A program made the position numbers and the translations under genes. The notes under the pieces are model-generated. The model had not been told where the DNA came from and made no database searches. It was given only the letters and a program-made list of their open reading frames with translations. From assembly GCF_900114585.1 (NCBI RefSeq), contig NZ_FOTL01000004.1:1-64000 (forward strand): 64,000 bases of DNA. Direction: 5' to 3'. Origin of the DNA: Methanobrevibacter olleyae (GTDB lineage: Archaea > Methanobacteriota > Methanobacteria > Methanobacteriales > Methanobacteriaceae). Shown here piece after piece: positions 51,866-60,921 of this stretch; within the stretch, counting starts at the first letter, position 1; every line of letters begins with the position of its first letter.

Positions 51866-53209
51866 ATGGATGAAAAAATCAAAAATGTAATTGAAAGAAT
51901 GAAAGCAGACAATATTAAGTTTATTAGGCTCCAATTTGTTGATTTACATGGAATTCCAAAGAATGTATCAATACCATGTGAATTAGAAAATATGGTAGAT
52001 TTACTTAATGACGGAATTCTCTTTGATGGATCTTCGATTCCAGGATTTGTGGAAATTGACTCAAGTGACCTTGTATTAAAACCTGATATAAGCACTTATT
52101 CCGCTTTATCTTGGAGACCTGAAGAATCTGCATCTTGTAGATTTATTTGTGATATTTACACCCCTGATGGAGAACCATTCGCAGGAGATCCAAGAGGAAT
52201 TCTTAAAAAAGCTTTAGCTAAAATTAAAAAAGAAGGATATACCTACAATATAGGTCCAGAACCAGAATTCTTTATTGTAGATACTGATGATGAGGGAAAT
52301 CCAATTCCCCATGATGATGCAGGATACTTTGATGTAGAACCTACCGATAAAGGAACTGATTTTAGAAGAGAAATAACTACTAATTTACAAGAATTAGGTT
52401 TTGAAGTTGAAGCAAGTCACCACGAAGTAGGTCCAGGTCAAAATGAAATTGCATTTAAATTTGATGATGCATTAAAAACTGCAGATGCAGTAATTACATT
52501 TAAACAAGCAATTAAAGCAATTGTAGCAAATATGGCATATTTTGATGGATTCGACTACAAAGTAACTTTCATGCCAAAGCCATTCTTTGGAGAAAGTGGA
52601 AGTGGAATGCACTGCCACCAAAGTTTATTTAAAGATGGTAAAAATATTTTCTACGATGAAAATGCCGAAAATAAATTATCTCAAGAGGCACTGTGGTTTA
52701 TTGGAGGATTATTAAAACACTCTGCAGCACTTACTGCAATTACTAACCCTATCGTAAATTCATATAAAAGATTAGTTCCCGGCTATGAAGCTCCAGTATA
52801 CATTTCCTATGGTATTCAAAATAGGTCTACTTTAATAAGAGTTCCAGCTGCACGTGGAAAAGCTACTCGTATTGAATACAGAAGCCCAGACCCAACCTGT
52901 AACCCTTACCTTGCATTTACAGCAATGTTAGAAGCTGGAATGGACGGTATTAAAAATAAAATTGACCCTGGAGAATCTTTTGAAATCAATATTTATGAAT
53001 TAAGTGAAGAAGAAAGAGAAGAAAAAGGTATTGAATTATTACCTTCCAGTTTATGGGAAGCATACCACACCTTTGAAAATAGTGAAATTCTTAAAGAAGC
53101 ACTTGGTGAACATATATTCAATGCATTTTTAGATGCAAAATACAAAGAATGGGACGAATACAGAGTCCAAGTATTTAATTACGAACATAAAAAATATTTA
53201 AACTTATAA
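51866..53209 (+). CDS. glnA: Glutamine synthetase type I
   Basis: GlnA makes glutamine from glutamate, ammonia and ATP, the main ammonia-assimilation step. Motifs are [48 protein letters not shown] and [24 protein letters not shown]. About 447 residues. No adenylylation-site tyrosine motif of the enterobacterial type (NLYDLP) is visible, consistent with other control in archaea. The frame begins at an ATG at 51851, but GGAGAATGAT fits the ATG at 51866, so I take MDEKIKN as the start. Operator and duplicated TATA lie about 190-260 bp upstream; nrpR follows. Confidence 0.96.
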   Translation: MDEKIKNVIERMKADNIKFIRLQFVDLHGIPKNVSIPCELENMVDLLNDGILFDGSSIPGFVEIDSSDLVLKPDISTYSALSWRPEESASCRFICDIYTPDGEPFAGDPRGILKKALAKIKKEGYTYNIGPEPEFFIVDTDDEGNPIPHDDAGYFDVEPTDKGTDFRREITTNLQELGFEVEASHHEVGPGQNEIAFKFDDALKTADAVITFKQAIKAIVANMAYFDGFDYKVTFMPKPFFGESGSGMHCHQSLFKDGKNIFYDENAENKLSQEALWFIGGLLKHSAALTAITNPIVNSYKRLVPGYEAPVYISYGIQNRSTLIRVPAARGKATRIEYRSPDPTCNPYLAFTAMLEAGMDGIKNKIDPGESFEINIYELSEEEREEKGIELLPSSLWEAYHTFENSEILKEALGEHIFNAFLDAKYKEWDEYRVQVFNYEHKKYLNL

Positions 53210-53250
53210 TTTAAGTATCTAGACATTACTAGCTATTTACTAAAATATAG

Positions 53251-53422
53251 AATAGCTATCTTAATTTTTTCATTTTAAAAAACTAATAATATAAAAATAG
53301 CTATCTTAATTTTTTTATTATAAAAAACTAATAATATAAAAATAGCTATCTTAATTTTTTCATTCTAAAAAACTAATAATATAAAAATAGCTATCTTAAT
53401 TTTTTCATTTTAAAAAACTAAT
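53251..53422. repeat. 45-bp repeats between glnA and nrpR
   Basis: Copies start at 53251, 53296, 53341 and 53386 at exactly 45-bp spacing. Each has AATAGCTATCTTAATTTTTT followed by a second T-rich stretch, giving glnA transcripts four T-tracts in a row. Confidence 0.9.
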
Positions 53423-53495
53423 TTTATAATCATTTTTATAAAAAATATTTTAAAAAATTATTATGATTCCAATTTCATAAAAAGTAGGAGATTGC

Positions 53496-55190
53496 ATGTC
53501 AGAATCTGAACATAGAATGATAGAAATTCTAAGAATTCTTAATAATCAGGAAAAAGCAATAGGTTCAAAAGTAATAGCTGACGAACTTAAAACTAAAGGA
53601 TATAATCTAGGTGAAAGAGCAGTACGTTATCATATGCAAATTCTTGATGAAAAAGGATACACTGAGAAAAAAGGATATTCTGGTAGAGTGATAACTGAAC
53701 TTGGAAAAAGTAAATTGGAAAAAGGTTTAATCTACGATCAAGTAGATTTCACATTTTCAAAATTTGAAGAGAGAATATACTTAACTGATTTTGATTATAA
53801 TAAAAAAGAAGGAAATGTCATTGTAAACACTTCAAATATCCTAGATAATAAAGCTTTTGATATAATTAAAGAAGTATTTGCCTCAGGATTTTGTGTTAGT
53901 CCCTTAATCAATATGCAGAAAACTGAAATCAATGGAAAAAAAGGATATCTCATGAAGACTATCTGCGGTACTACAATAGATGGAGTCTTTTTAAAAAATG
54001 GAATACCTTCAATTCCCCAATATGGAGGACTTGTTGAGATAGAAGACTATCATCCCACTAAATTTTCAGAATTAATTTCATATAAGAAAACTTCAATTAC
54101 ACCTTTAGATGCATTTATAGCAAAAGATATGACTTCAGTTTTAGATGTTGTAGAAGAAGGAACAGGAACAATTCCTGCAAACTTTAGGATTATTCCTGGA
54201 AATAGTATTGATAAAGTAAAGCAAATCATCCAAAAACTTGAAAAGCTAGGAATCAGTGGTGTTTTAGAAATTGGCAATATCAGTGAAAATATTTTAGGAA
54301 TTCCAGTACCTGAAGGTATGGTTGGAATATCTATTATTGGAGGAATTACTCCATTTTGTGCAGCTCAAGAAATGGATTGCAATGTTGATATAAAAACTGG
54401 AGAGGAATTTATTGATTATAACAAGTTAAAAGAACTTGAATCTTCAAAATATAAAATAAAGCCTGCAAAAAAAATAGATTATAAGAAAACACCATTCATA
54501 CTTACTAAATCATTAAATAGAATAAATCAAGTAGATTACGATTTTGAAACTAATAAAGGGAACATTATAGCGAATATCTCTTACTTAAATAAAAGTGAAT
54601 TAGATGATGCTATTAATATTATGAAAAAAGCTTATAAAAGCCTTCCAAAATACATAAACCCTCATTTTAGTATTATGAATCATCCTACTGATAAGGCAAA
54701 AGTAGGAATAGCTACTATTTGTAGTTTATCTATTGACGGTATTTTAATTAAAAATGGTATTATGAGTACTCCCCAATATGGAGGATTATTAGAACTTAGT
54801 AAACCACCATTATTTGTAGAAATGATATCCTACAACGGTTCTTCAATAGATCCTCATAAAATATTTATTTTCAAAAATCTTACTTCCATGACAAAAAGGA
54901 AAAACCCTAAAAAGATATTGGCCTCAATTAAAGAAGTTCCATACATTGCAAGATCACACTGTGAAGAAATATTAAATAAGATAAGCGAAAATGGATTTAC
55001 TATATTTAAAGTAGGTAAGCCAAGAGAATTAGTCTACAATGCAAAGGTAGATAATTATAACTTTGGTATAGTTGCTGGAAGTGGGTTAAATTCAATAGCA
55101 GCTATAAAAGAAAAAGGAATAACTATTGAGGTTAAAGCAGCTGAAACCATATTAGCAATTGAAGATATGGGTTTAATTTATGAACAGTGA
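53496..55190 (+). CDS. nrpR: Nitrogen regulatory repressor NrpR
   Basis: NrpR represses nitrogen-assimilation genes in methanogens and is released by 2-oxoglutarate. The 564-residue protein has an N-terminal winged helix (EHRMIEILRILNNQEKAIGS to RAVRYHMQILDEKGY, about 1-75) and two DUF128/NRD domains (about 80-315 and 330-560). The domains share the repeated blocks GTTIDGVFLKNGIPSIPQYGG and SLSIDGILIKNGIMSTPQYGG, read without their middle residues. This is the single-chain, two-domain form. GGAG precedes the ATG. Its target operator lies upstream of glnA. Confidence 0.93.
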   Translation: MSESEHRMIEILRILNNQEKAIGSKVIADELKTKGYNLGERAVRYHMQILDEKGYTEKKGYSGRVITELGKSKLEKGLIYDQVDFTFSKFEERIYLTDFDYNKKEGNVIVNTSNILDNKAFDIIKEVFASGFCVSPLINMQKTEINGKKGYLMKTICGTTIDGVFLKNGIPSIPQYGGLVEIEDYHPTKFSELISYKKTSITPLDAFIAKDMTSVLDVVEEGTGTIPANFRIIPGNSIDKVKQIIQKLEKLGISGVLEIGNISENILGIPVPEGMVGISIIGGITPFCAAQEMDCNVDIKTGEEFIDYNKLKELESSKYKIKPAKKIDYKKTPFILTKSLNRINQVDYDFETNKGNIIANISYLNKSELDDAINIMKKAYKSLPKYINPHFSIMNHPTDKAKVGIATICSLSIDGILIKNGIMSTPQYGGLLELSKPPLFVEMISYNGSSIDPHKIFIFKNLTSMTKRKNPKKILASIKEVPYIARSHCEEILNKISENGFTIFKVGKPRELVYNAKVDNYNFGIVAGSGLNSIAAIKEKGITIEVKAAETILAIEDMGLIYEQ

Positions 55191-55869
55191 GAAAATAATC
55201 ATTATCAATCCAAGAAATAATTTCAACAGCAGAAATTAGCTATAACAATGAATTGATATGAATTAATTTTACTAACAATATCATAATCATAAATTAAATT
55301 TCACAATATCTAATCTAAAGTCTTATTTTTTAAAAATAAAAACTAATTAATGACGAAAATAAATAAGTTTATATCAAGATTTTAATTCTTATTTATAATT
55401 TTTTTAAAAATTTATTCGATATTAACACATATGAAAAATAATTTTTTTATAAATTATAATATGAGTTTAAAATAATTTATATTATGTATTACACTAACTA
55501 ACAACTTATTTAAAAAATATGGCTATTTAAATTATTCATTAAAAGCATATGATAAATATTAATCTTTTTTTAAAAAATATAATCAAAAATAAACGATATT
55601 CCTTATTTTAATAAATACAGGATAAATCTAAGCTTAACCTTAAAAAATAAGATATAAATTAATTAAAATAAAATTAAATAAATTTAAAAAGCTTTATAAA
55701 CAATAAGAATAAATATAACAATCGAGAAACATTTTGTATTTTAACTAATGTAACTCAAATAATTTAAATTAAACTATTAAATTAAAAAAATAATTTAAAT
55801 TAAAATATTAGATTAAAAAATTAAGCTTGGAAATTAATTTTAGAATATTCAAATAGGAGATTTGCTAAA
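55191..55869. promoter_or_regulatory. Long region between nrpR and modA
   Basis: This is 679 bp without a gene. A TATA element GCTTTATAAAC at 55691-55701 could start a modA transcript with a leader of about 145 nt. In that leader a unit AATAATTTAAATTAAA of about 32 bp is duplicated (from about 55757 and 55789). A weak AAATAAG...CTTATTT inverted repeat lies near 55360-55393. I found no GGAA-N6-TTCC operator here and no obvious metal-regulator site. Confidence 0.5.
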
Positions 55870-56655
55870 ATGGATTATAAAAAAATAGCAATAGTGGCTA
55901 TCATACTCATCACAATATCTGCTATCTGTGTTACTGGATTAAGTGCAGCAGATTCTGAGGATAAAAAAAGTATTGATGTTTATGCAGGAGCAGGATTTAG
56001 TAAAGTAATGCCAGATCTTGTTGCAAAATTTAATGAAAAGTACCCGAATATTGAAGTTAATGTAAAATATGGTGGAAGTGGAGAATTATTCTCAACTATT
56101 GAAACCCAAAAAGCAGGAGATGTATTTATGCCTGCTACTTACAAATACATGGGAGAAGCAATGAACAACAGTTATATGAAAAATGATACCGTAAAAAATA
56201 TCACAGAAAATATTCCAGTAATTGTAGTTCAAAAAGGAAACCCGCACAATATTAAGAAAGTTGCAGACTTAGCTAATCCAGATATCAAAGTAGGAATTGG
56301 TGCAAAAGAAGGTCCTGCAATTGGTAAAAATACTGAAGAAATCTTAGAAAAAAATAACATTAGTAATTTAACCCCAACTGTAACTACCACCACTGTAAAC
56401 CAATTATTAACTTATATGGCATCTGGCCAAATTGATGCAACAATCATTTGGAAAGATATGACTGTCTGGGAAGAAGGAAAAGATAAAATTGATGTTATTG
56501 AAATTCCTGAAAATCAAAACAAAATAAGTACTGTCCCTATAGGAATTCTTAAATTTACTAAAGATCAAGATTCTGCACAAAAATTCGAAGATTTCATTGT
56601 TTCTGAAGATGCAAAACCTATTTGGGAAAAATGGGGATTCGAAATAACATCATAA
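55870..56655 (+). CDS. modA: Molybdate/tungstate-binding protein of an ABC transporter
   Basis: The protein has an N-terminal signal or anchor helix (IAIVAIILITISAICVTGL) and then a type II periplasmic-binding fold: DVYAGAGFSKVMPDL, YGGSGELFSTIETQKAGDVFMPA, VGIGAKEGPAIGK and IDATIIWKDMTVWE. These match ModA/WtpA-type oxyanion binders. 261 residues. Molybdate or tungstate is needed for formylmethanofuran dehydrogenase, encoded nearby. GGAGAT precedes the ATG. Permease and ATPase genes follow, but the ATPase is damaged. Confidence 0.87.
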   Translation: MDYKKIAIVAIILITISAICVTGLSAADSEDKKSIDVYAGAGFSKVMPDLVAKFNEKYPNIEVNVKYGGSGELFSTIETQKAGDVFMPATYKYMGEAMNNSYMKNDTVKNITENIPVIVVQKGNPHNIKKVADLANPDIKVGIGAKEGPAIGKNTEEILEKNNISNLTPTVTTTTVNQLLTYMASGQIDATIIWKDMTVWEEGKDKIDVIEIPENQNKISTVPIGILKFTKDQDSAQKFEDFIVSEDAKPIWEKWGFEITS

Positions 56656-56670
56656 CTTTAAACTAGTTAA

Positions 56671-56775
56671 TAGTTATTAAATATCTATTTTTAGTTTTTA
56701 AATAATTATAGTTATTAAATATCTATTTTTAGTTTTTAAATAATTATAGTTATTAAATAGTTATTTATTGTTATT
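56671..56775. repeat. 38-bp repeats 3' of modA
   Basis: Units starting TAGTTATTAAATATCTATTT begin at 56671 and 56709, with a partial at 56747. They are nearly identical. Confidence 0.85.
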
Positions 56776-56802
56776 AAATAGCTATTAACTTAATAACTAT
56801 TT
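56776..56802 (+). terminator. Hairpin between modA and modB
   Basis: AAATAG-C-TATTA (56776-56787) pairs with TAATA-A-CTATTT (56791-56802) with one C-A mismatch and a 3-nt loop, followed by T-rich sequence. It may cut transcription between modA and modB so that the binding protein is made in excess. Confidence 0.6.
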
Positions 56803-56889
56803 CTATTTATTTTTAAAAATATAATATTAAAAATAGGATAAAATCATAATTTTTATAATTAATCACTTGAAAATAAAAAGTTGGTAAAA

Positions 56890-57687
56890 ATGAAGTCAAA
56901 GTTTGAAATAGGCTTTATAGCAATTACAGTAATCATAACAGCATTATTATTTCTTGTAATTGGAAGCATGTTTTTAATACCTTCATATGATGGATTTATT
57001 AACTCTTTATTTTCCAGTGAGATGTTATTTGCAATATGGCTTACAATTACAACAGCATTATGTTCTGCAACTCTTGTTGTATTAACTTGTATACCTATGG
57101 CATACACATTAAGTAGATATGATTTCCCATTAAAAAGCTTATTTAAAGTAATTCTTGATTTACCTATGGCATTTCCAGAAATTGTAATTGGTATTGCACT
57201 TTTAATGTTTTTAGGTAACTATGGAATTGGAGGATTTTTAGATGACTGGGGGATACAGCTTGTTTTTAATAATACTGGAATTATAATTGCACAATACTTT
57301 GTAGCATTGCCATATGCAATTAAAATGTTGCATTCAACCTTTAATTATATCGATCCAAGATATGAATTTGTATCAAGAAGTTTAGGATATAGTGAAACTG
57401 AAACTTTCCTTAAAATAACACTCCCATTATCTAAACAAGGTCTCTTTGCAACAATTATTATTACCCTTGCAAGATGTATAGGAACCTTTGCAGCAGTATT
57501 ATTCGTTGGAGGGGGAATACTTATGAAAACTGAAACTTTAGCTGTTTCTATGTATTTACAACTTTCAACAGGAGATATTGATATGGCTATTACAGCAGGA
57601 ATATTACTTGTGATTATCTCATTTATTACAATTGCAATTATGGAAAAATATGCAAGTGATGGTCATAATGAAAACCTTCAATATTAA
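56890..57687 (+). CDS. modB: Molybdate/tungstate ABC transporter permease
   Basis: This is a 265-residue permease with about six membrane helices. The cytoplasmic EAA-like loop that touches the ATPase is FVSRSLGYSETETFLKITLPLSKQGL. LPMAFPEIVIGIAL is typical for ModB/WtpB. The frame reaches a TTG at 56881; the ATG at 56890 (MKSKFEIGF) is more likely, though neither has a strong ribosome site. modC follows after 53 bp. Confidence 0.88.
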   Translation: MKSKFEIGFIAITVIITALLFLVIGSMFLIPSYDGFINSLFSSEMLFAIWLTITTALCSATLVVLTCIPMAYTLSRYDFPLKSLFKVILDLPMAFPEIVIGIALLMFLGNYGIGGFLDDWGIQLVFNNTGIIIAQYFVALPYAIKMLHSTFNYIDPRYEFVSRSLGYSETETFLKITLPLSKQGLFATIIITLARCIGTFAAVLFVGGGILMKTETLAVSMYLQLSTGDIDMAITAGILLVIISFITIAIMEKYASDGHNENLQY

Positions 57688-57740
57688 TTAAATAAATTAA
57701 GTCAATAATCATAAACAAACTATTAATTAAGAGGATAAAA

Positions 57741-58325
57741 ATGTATTTAGAAGTTGAAAATTTATCTGTAGATTTAGGGCAATTCCACTTAAGGGATATT
57801 AATTTTTCAGTAGCTGAAGGAGAATATCTTGTACTTATTGGACCTACAGGAAGTGGAAAATCTGTTTTACTAGAAACGATTATTGGATTTTATAAAGAAA
57901 GTTCCGGTACAATAAAATTAAATGATGAAATTATAAATAATCTCCTTCCAGAAGAAAGAAATATTGGAATTGTCTACCAAGATCATGTTCTCTTTCCAAA
58001 TATGAATGTTTATGATAATATTGCTTTTGGCCTAAAAAATAAAAAGAATATAGATAAAGAAGAAATTGATGCTAAAATTAAGGAAATAGCTGAAGTGATG
58101 AAGATAAGTCATATTCTCCATAGAGATATTCAAACATTAAGTGGAGGAGAATCACAAAGAACCGCACTTGCAAGGGCACTTATTGTAGAGCCAAAAATAA
58201 TACTCATGGATGAACCTTTCAGTGCACTTGATGTAAGTACACAAGCTACATTAACAAAATTGATTAAACAACTAGGAAGACAATATAAAACAACATTCTT
58301 ACATGTAACCCATAACTTTAATTAA
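57741..58325 (+). CDS. modC: Truncated molybdate/tungstate transporter ATPase (ModC, N-terminal part)
   Basis: The 194-residue product has Walker A GPTGSGKS (about 33-40), Q-loop YQDH, signature LSGGESQ, Walker B ILMDEP and the switch histidine in HVTHNFN, where it stops. Full ModC proteins are about 340-360 residues. The last strands of the nucleotide-binding domain and the linker are missing, and the C-terminal TOBE domain follows in a different frame. All catalytic motifs are kept, but the shortened domain may not fold or regulate properly. GAGGAT precedes the ATG. I regard modC as probably inactivated; a partly working short form cannot be excluded. Confidence 0.85.
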   Translation: MYLEVENLSVDLGQFHLRDINFSVAEGEYLVLIGPTGSGKSVLLETIIGFYKESSGTIKLNDEIINNLLPEERNIGIVYQDHVLFPNMNVYDNIAFGLKNKKNIDKEEIDAKIKEIAEVMKISHILHRDIQTLSGGESQRTALARALIVEPKIILMDEPFSALDVSTQATLTKLIKQLGRQYKTTFLHVTHNFN

Positions 58326-58326
58326 A

Positions 58327-58623
58327 AATATTATTATAGGAGAAAAGGTCACTGTAGCTATAAGACCTGAAAATATTATCTTCTCAAAGGGACGATTTGA
58401 ATCCTCTGCAAAAAACCAAATTAGAGGAATAGTTACTGAAATTGATAAAAAAGGCCCCGTTGTAGAGATAAGCACAGATGTTAATGGTACTTTATTTAAA
58501 GGAATGCTTACAAAAAGTTCATTTGAAAACTTAGATATAGAAATAGGTAAAGAAACTTATTTAATATTTAAATCACTGAATGTAAGAGTTTTAGATAGTT
58601 ATACTATTCATAAAGAAAATTAA
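58327..58623 (+). pseudogene. modC: Remnant of the ModC C-terminal TOBE domain
   Basis: Directly after the modC stop, another frame encodes 98 codons (start position set by reading frame, no start codon) beginning near IIIGEKVTVAIRPENIIF and ending with a TAA at 58621-58623. The GEKVTVAIRPENI block is the conserved TOBE/molybdate-binding segment. The frame is offset by one base from the ATPase part, and the roughly 60-70 residues that normally join the two (end of the ATPase domain and first TOBE strand) are absent. This points to an internal deletion, not a single-base error. No ribosome site with a start codon was found. Confidence 0.82.
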
Positions 58624-58708
58624 AAATTATAATAAATAAAAAAAGATTGGAAATTAATAAAAAGATAAAAATTAAAAATTATAATAAAAAAGAGAAATAA
58701 AAAGATAA

Positions 58709-59011
58709 TTAAATTACTTCAATATAAACAGATTCCTTAGATTCATCTTTAGGATAATGGTGTAATTCAATAATATCTTCTTTATACTCTTCAAAGTCAA
58801 CTTCAATGGTATCAGAAATAATTTCACCATCTAAAGCAATCATCACTCTACAACTTGGTTTTCCTCTATAATCAGAAAGATCTACACCTAAAACTTCTCC
58901 TTCTGCAGAAACACGGTTATATGCAATTTCAACTTTATCGTATTCTTCGAAATTATTTTTAATATAATCAAGAACTTCATCAGAAGTCATTGTTAGTTCT
59001 TTATCAACCAT
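58709..59011 (-). CDS. Small acidic protein, DUF2097-like, paralogue 1
   Basis: A 100-residue acidic protein. I place it, with moderate confidence, in a Methanobacteriales family of unknown function (DUF2097). It shares a plan with the protein at 59310: an acidic helix (SDEVLDYIKNNFEEYDKVEI), the turn AYNRVSAEGEVLGVDLSD, a strand VMIALDGEIISDTIEVDFEE, and the H-x-P-x-D/G near the end (ELHHYPKDE). No cysteine, no membrane span. GGTGAG precedes the ATG. It lies downstream of fwdBAC on the same strand. Confidence 0.7.
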   Translation of the reverse strand: MVDKELTMTSDEVLDYIKNNFEEYDKVEIAYNRVSAEGEVLGVDLSDYRGKPSCRVMIALDGEIISDTIEVDFEEYKEDIIELHHYPKDESKESVYIEVI

Positions 59012-59309
59012 TTTCTCACCTATTATTTGATTTAAAATTTCAAAACTTAAATTAGAAAAGTTCTCTAATTAAAATATTTAAAATTAAAATATTTAAAAAC
59101 ATTATCTAATTTTATTTAAAAATATTATCTAATTTTAAATATTTATAATTTTTTTATTTTCTTATAACAAAGTTGATGATTACATTATGATATATTGTTT
59201 CTAATATATAAAATTATTTGTATTTACTAAAATGATTCATACCTATAAAAATAATTTTTATTTATTGAAACTAATTATCGAATTATAAAAAAATAATAGG
59301 AAAATGAAA

Positions 59310-59612
59310 CTACAAAGTAGCTTCAATGATAACGAGTTTATCTTCATCTCCACCAGGCAAATGGCGTGCTTCAATGATTTCATCTTTAACAGCATGTAAA
59401 TCAATATCTACAGCCTGATTTAATAATTCACCATTAAGTTGAAGGGAAAGAATTAAACCTTCACCAGTTTCCTCATCTTCAGGAGTGATTCCAAGTACAG
59501 TACCTGGAGCAAAAACACGATTGTATGATAATTCAAAAATATCATCAACTTTTACTTCATTTCTTACATATTCTATAATATCATCCGGATCCATCAGTAT
59601 CTCATTGACCAT
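59310..59612 (-). CDS. Small acidic protein, DUF2097-like, paralogue 2
   Basis: A 100-residue paralogue of the preceding protein: DPDDIIEYVRNEVKVDDIFEL, then SYNRVFAPGTVLGITPED, LILSLQLNGELLNQAVDIDL, and EARHLPGGDEDK. The shared N-R-V-x-x-x-G-x-V-L-G block suggests a common small beta-barrel-like fold. The frame begins at 59636, but AAAAGGTG is placed for the ATG at 59612. The two genes are 298 bp apart; the gap is AT-rich with an imperfect repeat of the ATTATCTAATTTTA motif. Confidence 0.7.
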   Translation of the reverse strand: MVNEILMDPDDIIEYVRNEVKVDDIFELSYNRVFAPGTVLGITPEDEETGEGLILSLQLNGELLNQAVDIDLHAVKDEIIEARHLPGGDEDKLVIIEATL

Positions 59613-59636
59613 ATTTACACCTTTTCTAGATAGCAT

Positions 59637-60039
59637 TATTTAAAATAAAAATATCTTTGATAATTTAACAAATAAATATAACAAATGATAATTTAATTAA
59701 TTAGGAAATTAATTTTATAAAATAAAAATATTGATTAATAAATAAATCATCCATATTGTCTTATTGAAATCTATTTAATTAAAAAATACAATCTTATAAT
59801 TAATTAAATTATGAATTATTAGACTAGTTATTTTTTTATTATTTAAATTATTTTATTTTAATTAAAAAAATTAAATATTAAAATTTTAAATTTTAAAAAT
59901 TTTAAAAATTTTAAAATCTTGAAATTTTGAAAATTCATTAATTGATAATAATTTAAAAAAGGTTTTAATTAAAACTCTTTTGGATAAAAAAAATAAAAAA
60001 ATAAAGAAAGAAGAAAAATATAAGAAAAGAGAAAAGAGC
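59637..60039. other. Gene-free region 3' of fwdC
   Basis: Very AT-rich. It holds stacked AAAATTTTA motifs (59880-59935), a perfect palindrome GTTTTAATTAAAAC (59962-59975), and A-rich DNA next to the fwdC stop that reads as T-tracts on the minus strand. A short hairpin AGAGC/GCTCT overlaps the fwdC stop codon (60037-60053). Together these look like the fwd operon terminator. Confidence 0.5.
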
Positions 60040-60906
60040 TTATTGAGCTCTATATTCTCTAATTGCATTATATTCGTCGTCTTCTTCAATCCAAGTAGAT
60101 AATCTATCTCTGTTTTTCTCAGCATCAATGATTAAAGTACCTTTACCATTCAATGCAATATCGCCTTTGTACTCAATGTATCTACCAGGATAAGTAACAC
60201 CATCTAATTCAGGATCAGTTACAATTCCTTGTTCTACGAAACCTTCAAGTAATCTTCCAACTTTTCCATGAATAACTATATTACCGTTTTTCATTTGTCC
60301 ACCTGGCCAACGGTTTACATTACCATCAATTTCAAGGGTACCTTTGGTCATGTGAATACCTGCGAGAATATCACAGTCACCTAAAACGTGAATTTTACCG
60401 CCGACTAAACATTCACCACATTGTTTTCCAGCATCTCCGTGGATAATAATTTCTCCACCAGACATACCTCTCCATTCACCAATATATGATGCACCACAGA
60501 ATTCTTTGGTGTTACCTAGAATTTCAAGTTTACCACCAGTCATTTCACGGCCAGCATGAGCTGCTACATTACCATATACAGTAACTACTCCACCAGACAT
60601 TTGTGCAGCAACGTGAAGGTCTGCATCACCATTAACAACTACTTCACCAGCACTCATTTTACAACCGATGTATTTTACTCTGTTACAATCTCCGTTTAAA
60701 ATCATTTTGACTTCAGCTGGAGATTCTGCTTCTCCTTCAACAGTGATATCGAAGTAATCAGTGATTGGGAATCTGGAGTTTCCTACAGGAACTTTGTATG
60801 CTGCAAAGTCTTCTTCAGTCCAAGTGTAAATGTTATCAGTGATTAACTCATCAAATTCTAAAGCAATTGAAGAAGTTTTCTTTTGATTAAAAGTTATAGT
60901 TTTCAT
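60040..60906 (-). CDS. fwdC: Formylmethanofuran dehydrogenase subunit C
   Basis: FwdC is a structural subunit of the enzyme that reduces CO2 to formylmethanofuran, the first step of methanogenesis. Its beta-helix comes from repeats of the G-x-x-M-x-x-G type, seen here as [52 protein letters not shown] and VHMTKG-like coils (about 75-230). 288 residues, slightly long, with a charged tail ending REYRAQ. GGAGAG precedes the ATG. It follows fwdA by 15 bp. Confidence 0.95.
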   Translation of the reverse strand: MKTITFNQKKTSSIALEFDELITDNIYTWTEEDFAAYKVPVGNSRFPITDYFDITVEGEAESPAEVKMILNGDCNRVKYIGCKMSAGEVVVNGDADLHVAAQMSGGVVTVYGNVAAHAGREMTGGKLEILGNTKEFCGASYIGEWRGMSGGEIIIHGDAGKQCGECLVGGKIHVLGDCDILAGIHMTKGTLEIDGNVNRWPGGQMKNGNIVIHGKVGRLLEGFVEQGIVTDPELDGVTYPGRYIEYKGDIALNGKGTLIIDAEKNRDRLSTWIEEDDEYNAIREYRAQ

Positions 60907-60921
60907 TAATAAACACTCTCC

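Noticed and set aside
53251-53422. Regular 45-bp repeats considered as a CRISPR array
   Set aside because: Units are contiguous direct repeats without unique spacers, very AT-rich and not palindromic, and no cas genes lie nearby.
57741-58623. Programmed frameshift joining the two modC parts
   Set aside because: A one-base shift would not restore the 60-70 missing residues between the switch histidine and the TOBE domain, and no slippery sequence is evident.
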